Assembly (NCBI RefSeq): GCF_036324505.1
Contig: NC_086350.1
Location: 12,012,032 to 12,076,031, forward strand
Length of the DNA: 64,000 nucleotides
Source: Eleginops maclovinus
Taxonomy: Eukaryota; Chordata; Actinopteri; Perciformes; Eleginopidae
Direction of reading: 5' to 3'
Translations under genes and position numbers: made by a program
Part shown: one piece after another, positions 1 to 16,600 of the stretch
Layout of the letters: every line of letters begins with the position of its first letter
How positions within the stretch are numbered: the first letter of the stretch is position 1
The notes under the pieces: generated by a model
What the model was told of the DNA's origin: nothing
Database searches by the model: none
The model's input: the letters and a program-made list of their open reading frames with translations, nothing else

Positions 1-1186
<1,186 letters not shown>

Positions 1187-4100
1187 CCTGGTTACAAGAC
1201 TCTCAGTCTTATTTCATACTTTCCAGTGGTAACTGTTAAATTGACATTTTCTGTTCCCACCATCCCATAAATGGAAGCCTCCGGTTAATTGCTTTCATAT
1301 GGTTAATCCAAATTAAGCATGCCCACAAAATAAGATATTCCATTTCATTTGGATAGCTGGTGATTCCAACAAATCTTTCTTTTCCTTCTCCATGTGCTCG
1401 CAATACCACGGCACTTCTGAATGCATAACTTCAAACCCTGGAAAAGACCCAATTTTGGGCAAAACTGTTTGTACAAGACAATCCTCTACATTTGCCATGG
1501 CATGAATGCTGAATACAGCAGTATTGAAGAGCTATAGTGGCTTAGAGAAAGTACATTTCAGTTGGAAAAAGTTGCTTAATTGAACCAGAAACCCTATTGT
1601 GTAACATTCACGTTCGGCCTCTAAAACCAAAAGAGCAGAAATGAATGTGTGAAACAGCCGAAAGAATGACAGAATTATCTTCATGTCGTAATTCATGCGG
1701 CTCTTTATGCCTGCTGATTTATCTCAGCAGTGGTCGGATACATTTCCTCCTTCATAATCAGTGGTGAAGAGGGAATTAGAGCTGCGTTCATTAAAATCAA
1801 ACAATTTCTTTATTCTAGCTCTACTGCTGTGCGCCTTGTTTGAGAAATCAAAACAAAAAGAATGTATAGATACTTCACAAAAAAGGCTATAGAAGTTCTG
1901 AAGAAATACTGTAACTGTGTAATTTCATCCTATTCATTTAAACACAACTTGCGTATTCCATAAGACGCAGGCTTGCTTGTCTGTATTCATTGTTTAAGTG
2001 TCTCTGGAATGTCTAAATGTGATCATTTTAAGCACATCTTATTTTACTAAAGTAAAGTGAGTGCTGGAAAACTGGGAGCCAGATGTAGAGTAATGCCTGT
2101 CTCAGGGTTTCAGGCTATAAAATATTAGTATTAGTTCTGCTGTCAACTCTGTCTACACTCGTATAGCCAAAAAAGAAGGACCTTTTTTCTCCTCGCACAG
2201 GACTGGCAGTGTCACACAGGGAGTGCTACCACTACTCTGAAAAAGGGACAGGGCCTTCAAGTTGGAAAGTATACTCTTTCCCTTGCCTCTTTTTCTCCCT
2301 TCTTCACACTCCATTCCCACAGGCCTTCATTGATTCATGTACCACAGTGTTATACAGTGCAAACAGATATCCCCTTCATCAGTGTACTAAAGTCTGCATT
2401 GCCTTTTTTAACCTGTCTACTGATAAAATTGTGGTTTTGAGTTTGAGGCATATTCACTGATAAAGGCAACCCTGATATTTTCCACAAAAATGCTGCATTC
2501 CAACCATTAAATCATCCCTGTAAGCACAAACACACAGTCAGTATTTACACCACTGGTGATGTGTAGGGTCAGATGAGAACAGGGTAGCGGGAATAGAGTG
2601 TTTCTCTTTTTATAATGTGGACAACAACAGCCATAGCAACCTTTCATTGTTGGAATTGTGGAGATGTCCTACCATCCCGCTGTAAACAGGATTTTGTGCA
2701 GACAAGTCTAGGAGAAAGCCGAGGAGCAAGTCTCGAGGTGACTCAGTTTACAAGTTCAAGTCAGGACACACTTCGACAGCTGGCTCTACGGGAGCTCTTG
2801 TGCAATTATCAACAGCAACAGCAGGGAAAGTGGAGAAGGGGCCAAACTTTGTCATCCAATGGGAGCGCACCACAGCCAATTCAAGGATCTTGATGATGAA
2901 GTGTTCATAAAGTGACCATTTCAATTGAGCACATATCAGCTGGAGATTAAATATCTTTGAGGAATATTGTTCAAAGTATCCCCAGAAGGAATTACACATG
3001 TGGCAGGGTATTTTGATAAGTGGTCTCTGCTGTATCTTGATATTTCAGAACAGCTACACCTTTAAAACGGATAAGTGTAATTGCCTCACATTAACTCATT
3101 GTGGATCGAGACAATGCAGAACAAACTTCGGAGGGTTTTTAGCTCTTATCTTTGGGGCTGCATGGTAGAGTAACAGCAGCTGAAAGCCATCTGCTGCTGA
3201 GGAAGAACTGGCTGCCTTAACAAGTAGGCAAACTGTCAGAGAGGATTAATGCTCTACCTTAAACCTGAGTTAATAATAAATGGGCTGTTTACTTGTTCAA
3301 GGGGGAGGCCATAGATAACCGCTCTCAAAGCCCCTCCTCTTACTGCCAAAAAGATAAATTCTGGTTAAGTGGGGACCTGCCTGCATTTTGGCCTCCAGTT
3401 CCCCAATCATTATGAACAAAACAAGAGTTTTACTCTCACTTATTAGTGAAAAGGGTGGGGTTGCATGCATGTGTACGCCACAGTTTGAAGACCCTTTCTG
3501 TATGTTCTGTAAGGGGCCAGTTATCATCAGAGCTGGGTTGGGAGAAGATTGTTGAGAAAGCCTTTTATTTTGTTACTATTTATGACATTGATTCTATTAA
3601 AGGGTTCGTCCAAACTTATTTGTAGAGTTGGGCAATTTTAATCCATCACTTTTGTAAAAATAATTCCAGAGGTGTTCATGATTATTACTTACAATTGTCA
3701 GTTACTCTTTTTGTGATAGCAAACCAACAAGGTATAGTTGGGGTAGAGTGAGGGGAGATTCTTAACTTTTAAGTCAATCATGATTAGTGGTGCATCGACA
3801 GATGAAAAACAAACTCCACTAAAAATGCTTAAAAAGGATGGCGAAAGAAAGCCTCCTTTGGTTGCCAATAAGACACCTGGGCAAACCTCCATGTAAAGTT
3901 TATGTATGGAAAGCAGTGCTCGGACCACCACTACATCACCCAGCAATGTGAAACCCCCAATAAAGAGCTTCAACAGATGCTGAAGGCGGCTTCAAAACTG
4001 GCGACGTGCATCACCTTCTTAGCTGCTGATGCATGCAAGAAAATGTGGGAAAGAAACCCCTGAGAAGGAGTCAAAAAAATGTCTTCTTCTCTCCCCCTCT

Positions 4101-7100
4101 CTCCTTCGCTCCTAGAGGGCTGTATTAGCCCACGGTGGGGATTTAACTAATGAGCCTAGCTGCTCTCCACTGAGGGCATCCCAAGACAGCCTTTCTCCTA
4201 CAATTGGTTCCAAAGGGTTTAAATGCGCTGGTCTCTTGCAAAGCTCCACTCTGTCCAGGAGATTATAAGGTAATAAAATAGATGGAGGAGATGTAGGGGT
4301 AACTTTTTACATTATTTGCTGTTGTGATTATTGCTGAGCATACAATGCACGCTGGAAAGTCAATACATTTGGATATTGAATATATTTTTACACCTGTGTA
4401 ATTTCTTTCAGCGTTTTGCATAAAATAATTAGTTTACAGTGCACAGAGGAAAATAAAGAGGGTGAGGGTGAATTTAATATTCCATGATGGTGAAAATAAG
4501 TGCAAAGCTCATTGTTGGAACGTAATTTTACCTTCCATGCCCAAAGAGATTAACTTCCATTGGTGATGACTTGTTGAGCTATCGCTGCTGGACCGTAATG
4601 GATCATATAGCCAGTGCTTCATTTCCTGGCTGCTACAATCTGACTTCACGTAGGTCAAATCTTTTGGTTTCTTTCTTAAACCATGAATTGAGTATTTTGT
4701 AGTAATAATTTACTGTAACAGTTTGTGTAGAGGGCAAGGATAATGCCTCAACTACAAAGATATTAAATGTTATCCATAATCCATGATTTGCTTTTACAAT
4801 TTAAGGTCTTAGCCAACCTGTTAAAAGAAGGGTTTTAGCAAACAATGGCTTACTTACACTTCCAGCAGGCAAAATTTGGATTCATTTTGAAATCAGACTG
4901 GAAACACGCCACAACTGGCACACAATAAATGTTAAACACATATAGTTAAACAAGGAGCTACAGCAAGTTGTGAATTAAGTTATTTTTTTAAGAGAGAAAA
5001 AGGCTGAGAGATGTTTAGTGTAATACCGTTTTTCTGCTATTCTAAACATTCTACCACAATGCCGGCTGCACCCTCATTTCTACTGTGTGACAGCCTTGCA
5101 CTCTGCATATTGGTGGTGACCAACGCAGACTGGTCACATATCTGAACATGTGCTCTCAGAAAATATTTCACAAATATCAACAGGATGTTTTGGTGCAAGC
5201 ACCGATGATATGACGTCAAAGTAAGAGGTTTTAAAATCATACTCACAAGGTTCTGTAATTGTATAATAACACAAAGCAATCTACTCGTGATTCCTGAGAT
5301 CAAATGGAAGATATTTTTACCAAAGCATCCAACTTGGCAAAGACCCATTCGTTCAGAAGGATCTATTTCAATGTGGTGTCCAATGTGGAAACAAAACCTG
5401 CTATAATCCTGACTGTGGAGCGTGTTTGTAAGGATTTGATTCTCTTGACTGTTCCTGCAACATGAACAGCTGACAAAGAGCTTATCACAGCGGATTAACT
5501 TTTGCTTTTCAAGGTGTTTTTCTACACATCAAAACTGTAATTTTTGGCACTCCATCAAATAGCATGGGTGTGGCAAGCAGCACATTTTCGTCTTTCAAAA
5601 TCCCCCTTGTGATGGTCGAGCCCAACGTGACAACTTGTCTAGCAGCAAGCAAGGTAAGCACTTACAAGGAGTATTACGGGGAAGATAGAAACTGACACGC
5701 ACCCTGATTACTCTGCGTATACAAAGCCAGTGAATATATTAGCCTGACGAATCAGAAAGGAAGTGCACTGATGGTAAGGACAGATGCTAAACAGTATTTT
5801 CATCATCTCATAACAATCCCAGCTGACTTCATCTAAGCTGAACCGCAACAGGGGTGTGTCTCTGAGCAAAGATGTCAATTTAACAGTGCTTTGCTTTCAT
5901 GACAACCTATGATAAATTAACATTGAACCCTGACTTTACAAGTTCAAATCTTGGGTTCCTCGACCTAGTGTCTAAAATAGAAGCTCAGAATATCAAAGTG
6001 AAGTGTTTAGGCTGTCTCTTCTGCACTCTAGAAACAAGGGAGTGTAATCCCTTTTCTCAAGACTGGTATCATTTTCTCTACAAAGCCAGCAAAGGGGGCA
6101 TCTCCTCACTTTTCTCAGCTCCTCTTCCTCCAATTAGGCAACCAAGGGACACTCATTTGCAACACTGAAACAACGCCGTGAATATCACCCTCAACTGTTA
6201 ATTCTCAGAGGTCTTTGTCGCGGTATAAATCATTAAGACAGATACTCCTCGGAGATGCAATGGTGGTCATATACATCTTGCGCCAAAATGCATTTGATTT
6301 CATTTATTCTATGCTCCGTCTTTGGCAAACCACATAACAAGCCGAGTGATGTTAAATTTTACATCTTGTTTGGCTCATTTGCATTATTTTCAGCTGATTT
6401 ACATGCCATGCTGTAGCAAGATATGCAAAAGGAGCGTTGGCCGGGGACAGTGTCTGAGATTAAATGATACATAACGTGTCACTTGAGTAATTTGCAATCC
6501 AAAGATTGATGAACAAACAGAGTAAATTCAGTCTCTTCAGATGCTTATAGGTGTGCCTTCCATCTGCTGCAGATACAGTGATGCTATATGGAGGATGCTC
6601 ATTGTGAGGGAACCATTGTTCTACTGCTAATCCTGGCTCAGCTTCTCAACCAACCAGCACTGGAGGCTTAAATGCAGCAGCCCTTTTAATTCACCACTTT
6701 GTGCTGCCGTTGTTGTGCTCTTCTCGTAAATAATACCAACAGTCTCAAGAAACAGGCCTGCGATTGAATATGAAGCATGTCTGTAGAAATGCATTGTGAC
6801 TTGCAAATTAAGTTTTCTCTTTCCTCCTTCCTTTGGAATGGCTCTTGTCGTTTGGCAGAGATATGACTCTGGTGTCGAAGAGCACATCAAAGACGGGGCC
6901 TATGAGAGGTCTGCTTTACCTTTGAACATAGAATAGGATTGGAGGCTGCGCCAGCTCTCTGCAGGCACGGCTCAGGCTGATCAGAGGCTGCCCAGCGCAG
7001 CAAATGCAGCAGCAGTGGGCACAAACACTCGTACTATAGTCAGTTTCAAAGGAGCCCTCTACCCACCACTGATAGCCTACACACAGAGTGAGAGCAAGCT

Positions 7101-7593
7101 TCGCCACTGAAGGAAACTGAGCCTGTGTGCCAAAGCACAACACCCTGCAGAGCCGAGACGTGTCACAGACAAAGTTACTGATTCAACAGTCTCTCTCATA
7201 GTTCTTCCTAAATACTGCATTTCCCACTACACCAAGCAAGCATGAGGAGAAAAAGGTAAGTGAATACTTGAATACCATCTCTCAGGGGGAGCTCCAGAGT
7301 GTCCACAACATTAACCAGAAAAACTAATCAAACGCACACCTCTATGTCTGCACCGGCCAATAGGAATCGGATAGCAGCGATAAATTCATCTTGTGCCTCT
7401 GACCTGTTACCAGGGACTGATTCAATTAAAATGAGCTTTATGTTTCTTTTTTTTTTCAATCCTTCTTTGACTTCTTATGAACAAAATATTAATTACATGA
7501 ATCATAGTTCACAGTCTCTCAGTTAATTGTTCAGTAGTGGAGCATTTCACAGAGCCACAGCTGAAGCCTGGGAGATGAAAACAGGATGGAGAT

Positions 7594-7632
7594 GGGGGGA
7601 TGTAAGGGGTTTGGGAAAGGGGGGGGAGGGGG
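7594..7632 (+). other. G-quadruplex motif with five G-runs
   Basis: Five runs of 6, 4, 3, 8 and 5 guanines (7594-7599, 7606-7609, 7613-7615, 7619-7626, 7628-7632) are separated by loops of 6, 3, 3 and 1 bases. This satisfies the canonical rule of four runs of at least three G with loops of one to seven. The G-rich strand is the template strand for rora transcription. Confidence 0.8.
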
Positions 7633-10600
7633 CACTAATGCTATTCCACTGTCACTGGACTGTAAAACGCAGATGGGACCCTCATTATGTGTCACTTGCT
7701 TTGAAGAGACACAACCACCTTTACAACTATTAATAAGTTCTGTTCTCAATTATTATTATTCATGTCGAAATATTATTTGAGCTACTTTCCTGCTCAGAGA
7801 GAGAAATCTAACTGCATGTAGTTGTACAATAAAATCCTGCTAAAGTCCTTTCTCCTCCTAAAGTCCTATTTTATTTTCAGTAACATGATAAAGGCACTAA
7901 TCATAACGGATATTCTTGCCACTTCTGAGCAACGTGATTGTTTTAAAATCATTTGGCAAATTATCTCGCATAAAATGTGTGTGGGCAGAAAAGTGTTTAT
8001 GAGCACAAACGATTATCAGGTTAAGCAGAAGAAAGCCATGAGCTGGCGGTTTGCTTGCTTTTTAATCTCTACCCCCATATCTTTGTAACAAATTTACTAT
8101 GGACTCCACAGCTTACAAAAAAAAGAGCGTACTCCGGCAGTAGCCCACCAATTAAACAGATAATTATGCAAATGTAGCCTTTACTTAGTCAGCGAGTGGG
8201 CAGCAACATCAGCCAGCGCTTTCTACAGGGCAAAGGCTACTACTGCACTCACACAGGAGAGTCTATAGTACAGATACATACTCAGGATGTAGCCTCCCTT
8301 TCATTTACACACACATAGACACTTGCACACACTTCACCTTTAATTATCAGAAACAGGAAGCTTACAAGCTGAAGTCAATGACCACAGGGAGAAAAAGAGA
8401 GACCCTGCTGACTGTGCATGAATAACATTTGAATACAACCACTGTAACTGTTTACTGAATCAGTAATGGCTGTTTTCCAGAACTGATAAGGCACATTTCT
8501 TTCCCAAATGTATATTATTACTGGTGGCAGTTGTCAGTTGTGAACAGCAATCCATTTGCCATGATTCAAATAAATGAGGTTGGTAGAACAAAGCTGACAA
8601 AAGTGCCAATGCAGTTTTAGTATGAAAGCAGCCTCATTAGTATTGGATGTATCGCCTTTTTAAGACGCCTGCCAGATTGAGCAGTTCTAGAAGCGTACCA
8701 AGCCATTCAAGATGCACACCACAACAAAATGCTAATGGAAGACACAAAGCACTGTGCTGACAGGATTTCGATACGGGGATTGTTAACAGTCGGAGAGGGA
8801 GAGATTGGCCAAGTGCTCTAATCCCACCTGCCTCTCCATACACTGGGGGGGAGACAAAGCAGCCCCTAGGAAGTTCAATATCTGCATCTGCTCGACCACA
8901 CCTCAGCATCCTCGATGAGGAGCAGTCTTTCCGCGTAAGGGTGAAGCAGCATGGCTGAAAGAGTGTGGGATTAGGCCCCACTCTTCAGGCAGACCTCACA
9001 GCACTGAGCTGAAACATTCATGAGGCTTCCAGCATGGAGGCACGTAGGCAGAGGCCAACGTCTGATCCATGAGCAGAGCCCCCTGCCTGAACTGGACCCC
9101 CAGCGGATCCTTCAATGGGGTGAGTGTGACAAACCTTCTCACATAGCCCATCAGCCACCAGCTGGGGGGCTTGGTTGGGACCGTGGTGTGCTCTGCAGGT
9201 AGTGGCCACAAACCAGATTCCTCATGGGAGCTCCTGTATCAACGCTGAGGTGCTCTTTAAGCTGAGAGCACTCGCACACCGGAGGCAGAGGTTGGGGCTT
9301 TCCTTTGCGGAGCATGTGTTTGTTCGTTGGTGACTAACAGAGTGCTGCTTGTGCCTGCGGAAAAGACACAGTGAAGCTGACATGTTTAGATTGGAGAGCA
9401 GTCAGGCCTGTCTACATAGTCGCAGTGAAGCGACAAAGGGCTGCTATAGAACTAATGCTGACAGAGGAAATAGGAAATAGATGGCAAAGACCAGGATGTG
9501 TTAATACTGTATCCAGAATGGACACTGCTAGAATAACAAAAAGGCCAATTACGTACTGTTGCCTGGCAGTAACGCTAATTGTTACTGTAATCAAACCTTG
9601 TTCCAAGCTCTGAGAACCTCTATTAATAATTCTTTCAAACTTATTTTTACCTCTCCATCAGTCGGATTTGTTACACAATTTGTGAGATGCCAAATAGTTT
9701 CCTGTACTTTCCACAGTTTACATGACCATAGTGAAGAGATGTGCCAGACATGTGTCAGTTACAGTAACATGAGTCATTTGTACCTCGACAGACAGCCAAC
9801 ATTGAATGTCAAAGAGAAAAGAATGTCCACTGAGGAGGACAATAAAGTCAATCTATCCATTTGAACACTGCGGCTCGGCCTGGCTTCTTTTCTTCCCCAT
9901 TACAATCATTATTTAAAGAGGAAGAGCTACAAAACAAAAAGCAGTAATTGTCTGTGGATGGACTCACACTTTGCAGGAAATACATTGGAAGATACATTAT
10001 GGATTTAGAGTGTTAAGCAATGTTTCAGGATTTCCTTTGCAGAGGAATACAGAGAAAAAAAAACCATTCAGATACAGTATGCTTGATAATGAAAATAATT
10101 ATTAATTGCAGCCCCACTAATAAAATGTCTCACAATTGAATCTGAATAACTTCAATTAAAATAACTAATTTCATTAAATGCTTTATGAAATATCATTTAC
10201 TCAACAAATTGTGGAGTACATTTAATGTGTAAACAAAATATACAGTAGACGTGTGCAGTTCTGAGTACAGTTTATCTACAACCTAAGAGCAGAGGTGCCT
10301 GACAGCAGAGCTCACTGTGAAGGAAGTAAATCTCAGAGTCTCCGTTACCTCTCCACCGCCACGCTGCATGACAATCACAGCACTACAGACATAAAGTTCA
10401 GCTGTGTTAATTTCAGCACTACATATCCACAGGCAATCTGCAGAAAGACACCAATTACACAGAGTTTTAAAGTGTCTAATTGAGGCCCTTCAGTCTGAAT
10501 ATGTTATTGCCAGTTCTGATTCAAGGATGAAGACAACATGCGCGGCTGCAGCCTGCTGCTTACTCTTCAAGGGATATGTGCTGTTAATAGGATGGATGCT

Positions 10601-10824
10601 CAGCCTTTGGTTCAGCGTCCTCCTACTGAACCAGCTCGCCACAGGGTGATAATCCTTATTTTGTTGCACTGGCTTATTACAATGCTAGCAGTAAATTTTT
10701 GCATTTAACCACAGGCCCTAGCTGCTTGATGTGAGAGCAACCCTCTGGAGAGAGTGTCAAGTCAACAGCATATCACGAAACGGCCTATTATGCTGTTAAG
10801 AAAACTTTTGAAGTAAAAAAAAAA

Positions 10825-10847
10825 AATGCTTGGAAAAACCAAGCATT
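10825..10847. repeat. Inverted repeat, 9-bp arms
   Basis: AATGCTTGG and CCAAGCATT are separated by five A residues. Poly-A precedes the left arm and an A-run follows shortly after the right arm. It is too short for a microRNA precursor and has no assigned function. Confidence 0.7.
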
Positions 10848-13355
10848 ATGATCGAAAAAAACTGCAGACTGTTCTAATTTCTGAAGCAACTTGTCATCAT
10901 CTTCCCTTGTTCTGATGTTACATTACACTTAAAATAATAACTTTTGATTGCAAAGCCAAAACTTTAAGACAGACAGAATTTAAGAAGACACGAGGCTGTG
11001 ATGAATGTGAATGATTTCTCAAACTTGAATCAAAACTCATCTAAATTGGATTCTGATGAACTTGGTTGGCCTTTAATCCCACTTCCACTGAACCACAAGT
11101 GTAAAGCTTTGTCCACAGACTCGAGTTCGGGTCTCACTGATTTCCATGACTTTTACTCCAAAAACAGCCACCAGACTCTCATTAGGAACCCCATGTTGGA
11201 GAACATGAATAATGCAGCGCACTTAGAACACTGGCCAGCGTCTGTACATTCACCAACGTGTTTGATCTTGTCAAGTTTAGCTCACATTTCTGCATTTATT
11301 CTGTGGCGTTTAACTAAGCAAGTTCCCCGAATGCACACAAGGGTGTCTCAGGCAGTCACTGGTATTTGATGGGTATAAATATGGGAACGTTTGAAGATTA
11401 ACCCAAAAGACTAATGCCGCTGTAACACTTGCAACGGGTATCAGCTAATGAGAAGCCAGCCCTGGTCTTTGGCATCATAAACATTTTACCAAATGTATTC
11501 AAAAGCCCCCTGGAAAAGCATCTTGAGAGTTCTTCCCCTTATACTGTTCTTCATCTCATTACTAGAAGGAGTCAAAAGCATCGGCAGGAACTTTGAAGCC
11601 CTGAGCTCTTCTGCAAACGAGAAGGCGCAGAGGTGAGAGTGGGCATATTAAAATGAAAAAAATCCCAAAATAAAAACTCTAAATAGTCCATCCAGTCCAC
11701 CCACTGAGGTGTTACAAAATACAAAATGAACCGCAAGTACATGCACCCAACAGTAATAAAAGGTAACTTTTAAATGAGAGCACAGTGTGGTTCACAGTTT
11801 GGGGTCACACATTTTAGCAATCCAATCATCATATTTGTCTTAGTTTCTCAATCACACCTAAGTGGATCTAAAGAAAGAACACTTAAACTTCCAAACTGAG
11901 TTGTGGTTTCCTTTTATGTAACCGTCCCCTGCATGTTTAGCCATGAAAAAAGCCAGGGCATAATTAAGGAGACACATCCCCGCACACTCTTCTACATGTT
12001 GCTGGTCAGGGCAATAAAAAAAACAGCCCGAACAAAACTCAACAGCACACAAAACAGTGGTTTGTTTGCTAATTCCTTTATTAAAATACTTATCAAATAA
12101 AACATGTGCAATCATGGTAATTTAAGAGCCCATTCCAAACTAATTGTGGTGAAATTTTGATATGAAGCAGAATAAATCAAGATGAAACGTTTAAGAGTAT
12201 CCTCTCAGGGATAGACCTCTAAAATTCAGCAACACTGAACCTTGGAGAAATGTGGTAACTGATGGCAGTTAATCTCAAGCCATCATGTTACAAGCCCCCT
12301 GATTTGAAAAGACTTGAGTAAAAAAAGGGGGCAATAGGCATGTCAAGCTTAGCTTTATTGAAGGTCAGAGTAGCCTACTTGCAGTGTGGGCAATCTTCCC
12401 CTTAAGTCATTTAGCTTTAATTTCCACATCTGATATCATAAAATGTGCTCCCTGTAAGAAGGATAAGCTTAGCATTGGCCAAAGCTAAAAATAATAAGTC
12501 CGAGATGTTAAGAGACCAAGGTTTGTTCTCCCAACTCATTAGCTGAGATAGCCGTTATACTGACTTTTATTCCCTGAGAGGAGCGCAGGAGGAACGGTGC
12601 ACTGCCCGACCGTGCCTTCAAAGTCATTGCAAGTTTGGTCCCCTCAAAATAAAACAAAATTTCCAAGAAATTTGAGTGTGCAATAAATAAAGATTGAAGA
12701 CACAATCAAGCTCTCTTTTCTCATTTGAGCACGATGCTGAAATAATGCTGTTACAAGTTACTTATTTAGTCACCGAGTCAGAACCTATCATGTCAATTTA
12801 ATGATGATTATCCGAGCACACTCCCCAATGGATGACAAGCTGCACCGGCTGCATGAAGATAAGAGCATCTTCAACGCACACTGGGGAGATACTATCAATG
12901 CCCATGTGAAAGCAAAGACGGGAAAGTTCAGCAGAATTACCAAGTACTCATGGAAGAACTCAATTACAGTAAACAAGAATAGTTAATTTGTTGCCAGCAG
13001 ATAATCAAACCGGATTAGGCTGATAAAAACTGATTTTAAAAAGGTGCCGTGGCAGTGAATGTAGTGCGTGAGCCAAAACGTTTCCAGCTTGATGAGGCAG
13101 CCGGCTCCTCCTTAAAGCGACACATTGGTGTACTTGATACGCAGTCACTCATCCTGCCCCTTTGACAGCAGTGAAGGTAAAAAAGTTAGGGGCTATAAAA
13201 ATGATATACATGACAACGGCATTTCATCATGTGTTTTACCGGCTCCCAGATACTCGCTGTTAGCCCAGGACCCAGAGGAGCTTCTGTATCTCCACGATAA
13301 ACTCATCTGGCATGATTTATTAACTAGTGAATCACACTCTGCTCTCGCTCCGTAA

Positions 13356-13387
13356 TGCAGACACAGGCGCGTGCAGACACAGGCGCG
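13356..13387. repeat. Tandem duplication of a 16-bp unit
   Basis: TGCAGACACAGGCGCG occurs twice head to tail (13356-13371 and 13372-13387), directly abutting the GC-alternating segment and the CA microsatellite. It probably arose by slippage at the edge of the array. Confidence 0.85.
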
Positions 13388-13393
13388 CGCGTA

Positions 13394-13610
<217 letters not shown>

Positions 13611-16600
13611 CTCTGTAACAGTAAGCCTTTCCACAGGGACAGTCAAAGTCATTAGCACCTCCAAACTTTCTCCATGCTAATTTTTGCTTTGATACTGGGT
13701 AGCTCATTTAAAACATAGTTCAGAAACAGTGTGCTAATGTTTAAAACTTTCACAACCAATACAACTTCATACCACTCTCACACGACGGAGATCACTCACA
13801 AATTGTGCAAACTTTAATAATGCTTTTTGGAAAGCGCATCTTTCAAGTTCCACAGTTTCAAAAAAACACAACTTCTTTTACTTTCAACTCATCCATCTTT
13901 CTGAGGATTCGGGGGTTCCTCCCCTCATAAGCGCGATATTGCCTGAATGACCTTGTGGAGGTTAGGCTAAGGCAGCTGTCTTATCACATCGGACCTACCC
14001 TGGTCTCAAGCGGTCCATCGAGTGCACTGCTGGCACCACACTGCACAAAGAATGCTGGCATCATTTCATTCTTTGAGCCTCCATCTGCCACAACTCTGAC
14101 CAAGGGGCTACTTCTTATTTTAGACCATCTATTCACATCCCTGCATCCGTGTCCGCTCATACAGACCCCCACCGGCCCATCACCCCCGTCCCATTTACCC
14201 CTCACATCCACTCTTCAAATGCAAAACTTGGGCTCCCAAGGCGGAGCTGGCCTGAACTCTATGAAGTAGACTGGAAACATCCGTGTCCTTCCCCAAACTT
14301 TGTCAGGTGAAGGATAGTGGTTCTGCTCTAATGGAAAGAGGAGCAGCTTTGCCCTCACACTTACACAGCACTTTAAAAGGAAATCCCGGACAGATGGCAC
14401 AAAAGCGGCATTCAGACCCACTTTGTAATGACAAAATGTTATTACTTATTAAAGTGGACATTTTCATAGCTTAAACCATGTCTTAGAGTTTACAACTGGG
14501 CACAACCTGGCAGTTCAATACACTTTTATCTATATCCCTTTTCCTCATAGTTTGAATTAAGCTTACAAAAAGGTCCCTGACAAGCAATGTGTGTCTTAAA
14601 TATTCAGAGACTCTGTTACACAGTTCAGTAGACTATATATGTTTTTAATGTAGAGCTATTCTGCCGTCTACACAAAGAATCATGTTTCTTAGAATCACTT
14701 ACTCCGACTTAAATAAATGCCCCTTTTTTGTTGCTGTTCCCTCACACACATAGAGTAGATATGTAAAAACACACACTGTGCTTTTCAGAGGGCTGTGTCA
14801 CAAAAGGCTTCTCATTTCCACGACTGCTTAAACAGCCTGACACACCACGCTGCGGACAACAACATCTGTAATGATGGATGGCCCTCACATTAAAGATATC
14901 AAAGTAACCTCAAAAGAAACACGTTTTAAGTGACATCTATGTATTACAGAGGGGCGATCGTTGCACATAATTGACTTCATATGCAGCGTGAGTGAGATCT
15001 GGCGTGCTGCAGACAGCTCTGAGGAGATAGTGAAATGTTACACTACACAGAATGTGCTGTGGAGGATGATGGACTGCCAGAACCAAACATTTGGTGAAGG
15101 ACCTTGGTGTGTTTTAAATTGAAAGTGAACCTTCTTTTTACAGGCTTATCATGTTTATCTAGAAATGGAATTGTCTTACAACCAGTCATACCACTAAAGT
15201 TGTATGTCTTATTATCTGACACCTTCTGACGTGTACGCTTCAACATTGTTACTTCTGTAAGCACCTTGTGGCTGGGCAAGTACGAACTAACTCCGAGCCA
15301 AGGCAGGTAGTGAATGTTTGCCAAAGAAATGTCTGGCAGAATTTCTCAGTTGCTGCATGAATCTCCACGGTAGAAAAGTACACCGGAGGCCACTACTGTA
15401 CCAGAACAGTTGACTTTGACTTTTTTTTAATGTTTTAAGTCTCACAGGTGGGAACAAATTAACTGTAATCATACCCTACTTCTAAATTAATACACCTCGA
15501 TAAGCACAAGCAAAAAACCTTGATATCGGAAGCCTTTTTATACATTTTTTCCCTTAAAATTATGGCCAAAAATCAACCCTATGCAGCTCAACTGACAGAT
15601 GGCGTTTTGGACAAAGCCATATTGAGCAGCTTGTTGCTTCAGTTTCAAAATGTAGTCCATAGGAAGACGTATCTTCAGTTGTTTTTGTCCATGACCTCCA
15701 TTTCTTGAACTTTTGACTTTGGATCCTTTGTTCCTTGTGTCCCTTGGCTGCACTGTGCACTGTATATTGTCTATTTTCCAGCGTTTACAGAAGACAGGAC
15801 TTTGGTGAACCTGAATTGTTCTGTGTTTTAAGATTACTCCCCAGAGTGGGAATCACAGCCCGACGTTGAATTTAAAAGGAGTGCGGATTAATAAATCATA
15901 ATCCCGAACTCAGCACTCCTCAGTCACCTTTTTTGTTGTATCTAACACCGCAATTCCCGGCAGGCTGGGCACACAAAGGCAAGTAAGATCTGTGCTGCTC
16001 GGGAAAGGGAAACAAACAGGTGGTGTAAACCTCGGCGGGCCCTCCATCTCTGCACGGAGCCTCCCTGACTCTGTCCTATCAAAGCGGGTGGTGAGACCTT
16101 ACTGCAGTTCCATGGTAGTCCCTTGCTATACGCACTTAGCAGCCTCTGGGAAAAGCACTCCAGGTGCTCATTGACTTGCATGAAGGCTGACTTTAGTTCT
16201 CACGCTGGTGCATTCCAAAGACTGATGAGCTGCTATTGATCTCTTGCAGTAGATGCTTTTTCTCATGTACAAAGAAGATTATATAATAAGTAACAGCAAG
16301 AGAAGAATTTTACCAATTATCTCCACTGGTTAAGCCGGAAATAATTACAGCAGGAGAAACATTTAGCATCCTTTTTACCGCTAACCATTGTTAATGCTAC
16401 CAGCGGAGGAAGCATGTGAATCAGATTGATAAAATGTGAACGGAGTTGAAAAAGTAGACTGCTATTACCCATGAGTACTGAAGGATGCCCAGCATAAGTG
16501 AGATGCCGTTTGCTTTCAAGGACACTTTGGATCCCAAGGTACTTGTTGAAGAGGAGGAATTTTATTAACCCCAGTGGCACAGCCTTCCATTTCTTTATGA

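Noticed and set aside
4639..4653. AGGTCA half-sites at about 4650, 31415, 36438, 60573 and 61523
   Set aside because: Each misses one or more AT-rich 5' positions of the RORE consensus; only 35439-35449 matches fully.
5938..5966. GTTCAAATC followed by GGTTCCTCG, reminiscent of a tRNA T-loop or tRNA-derived SINE box
   Set aside because: No D-arm, anticodon arm or acceptor stem can be built around it.
10998..11369. 123-codon plus-strand frame in intron 1
   Set aside because: It is antisense to rora, resembles no known protein, and is within reach of chance for the six frames of 64 kb.
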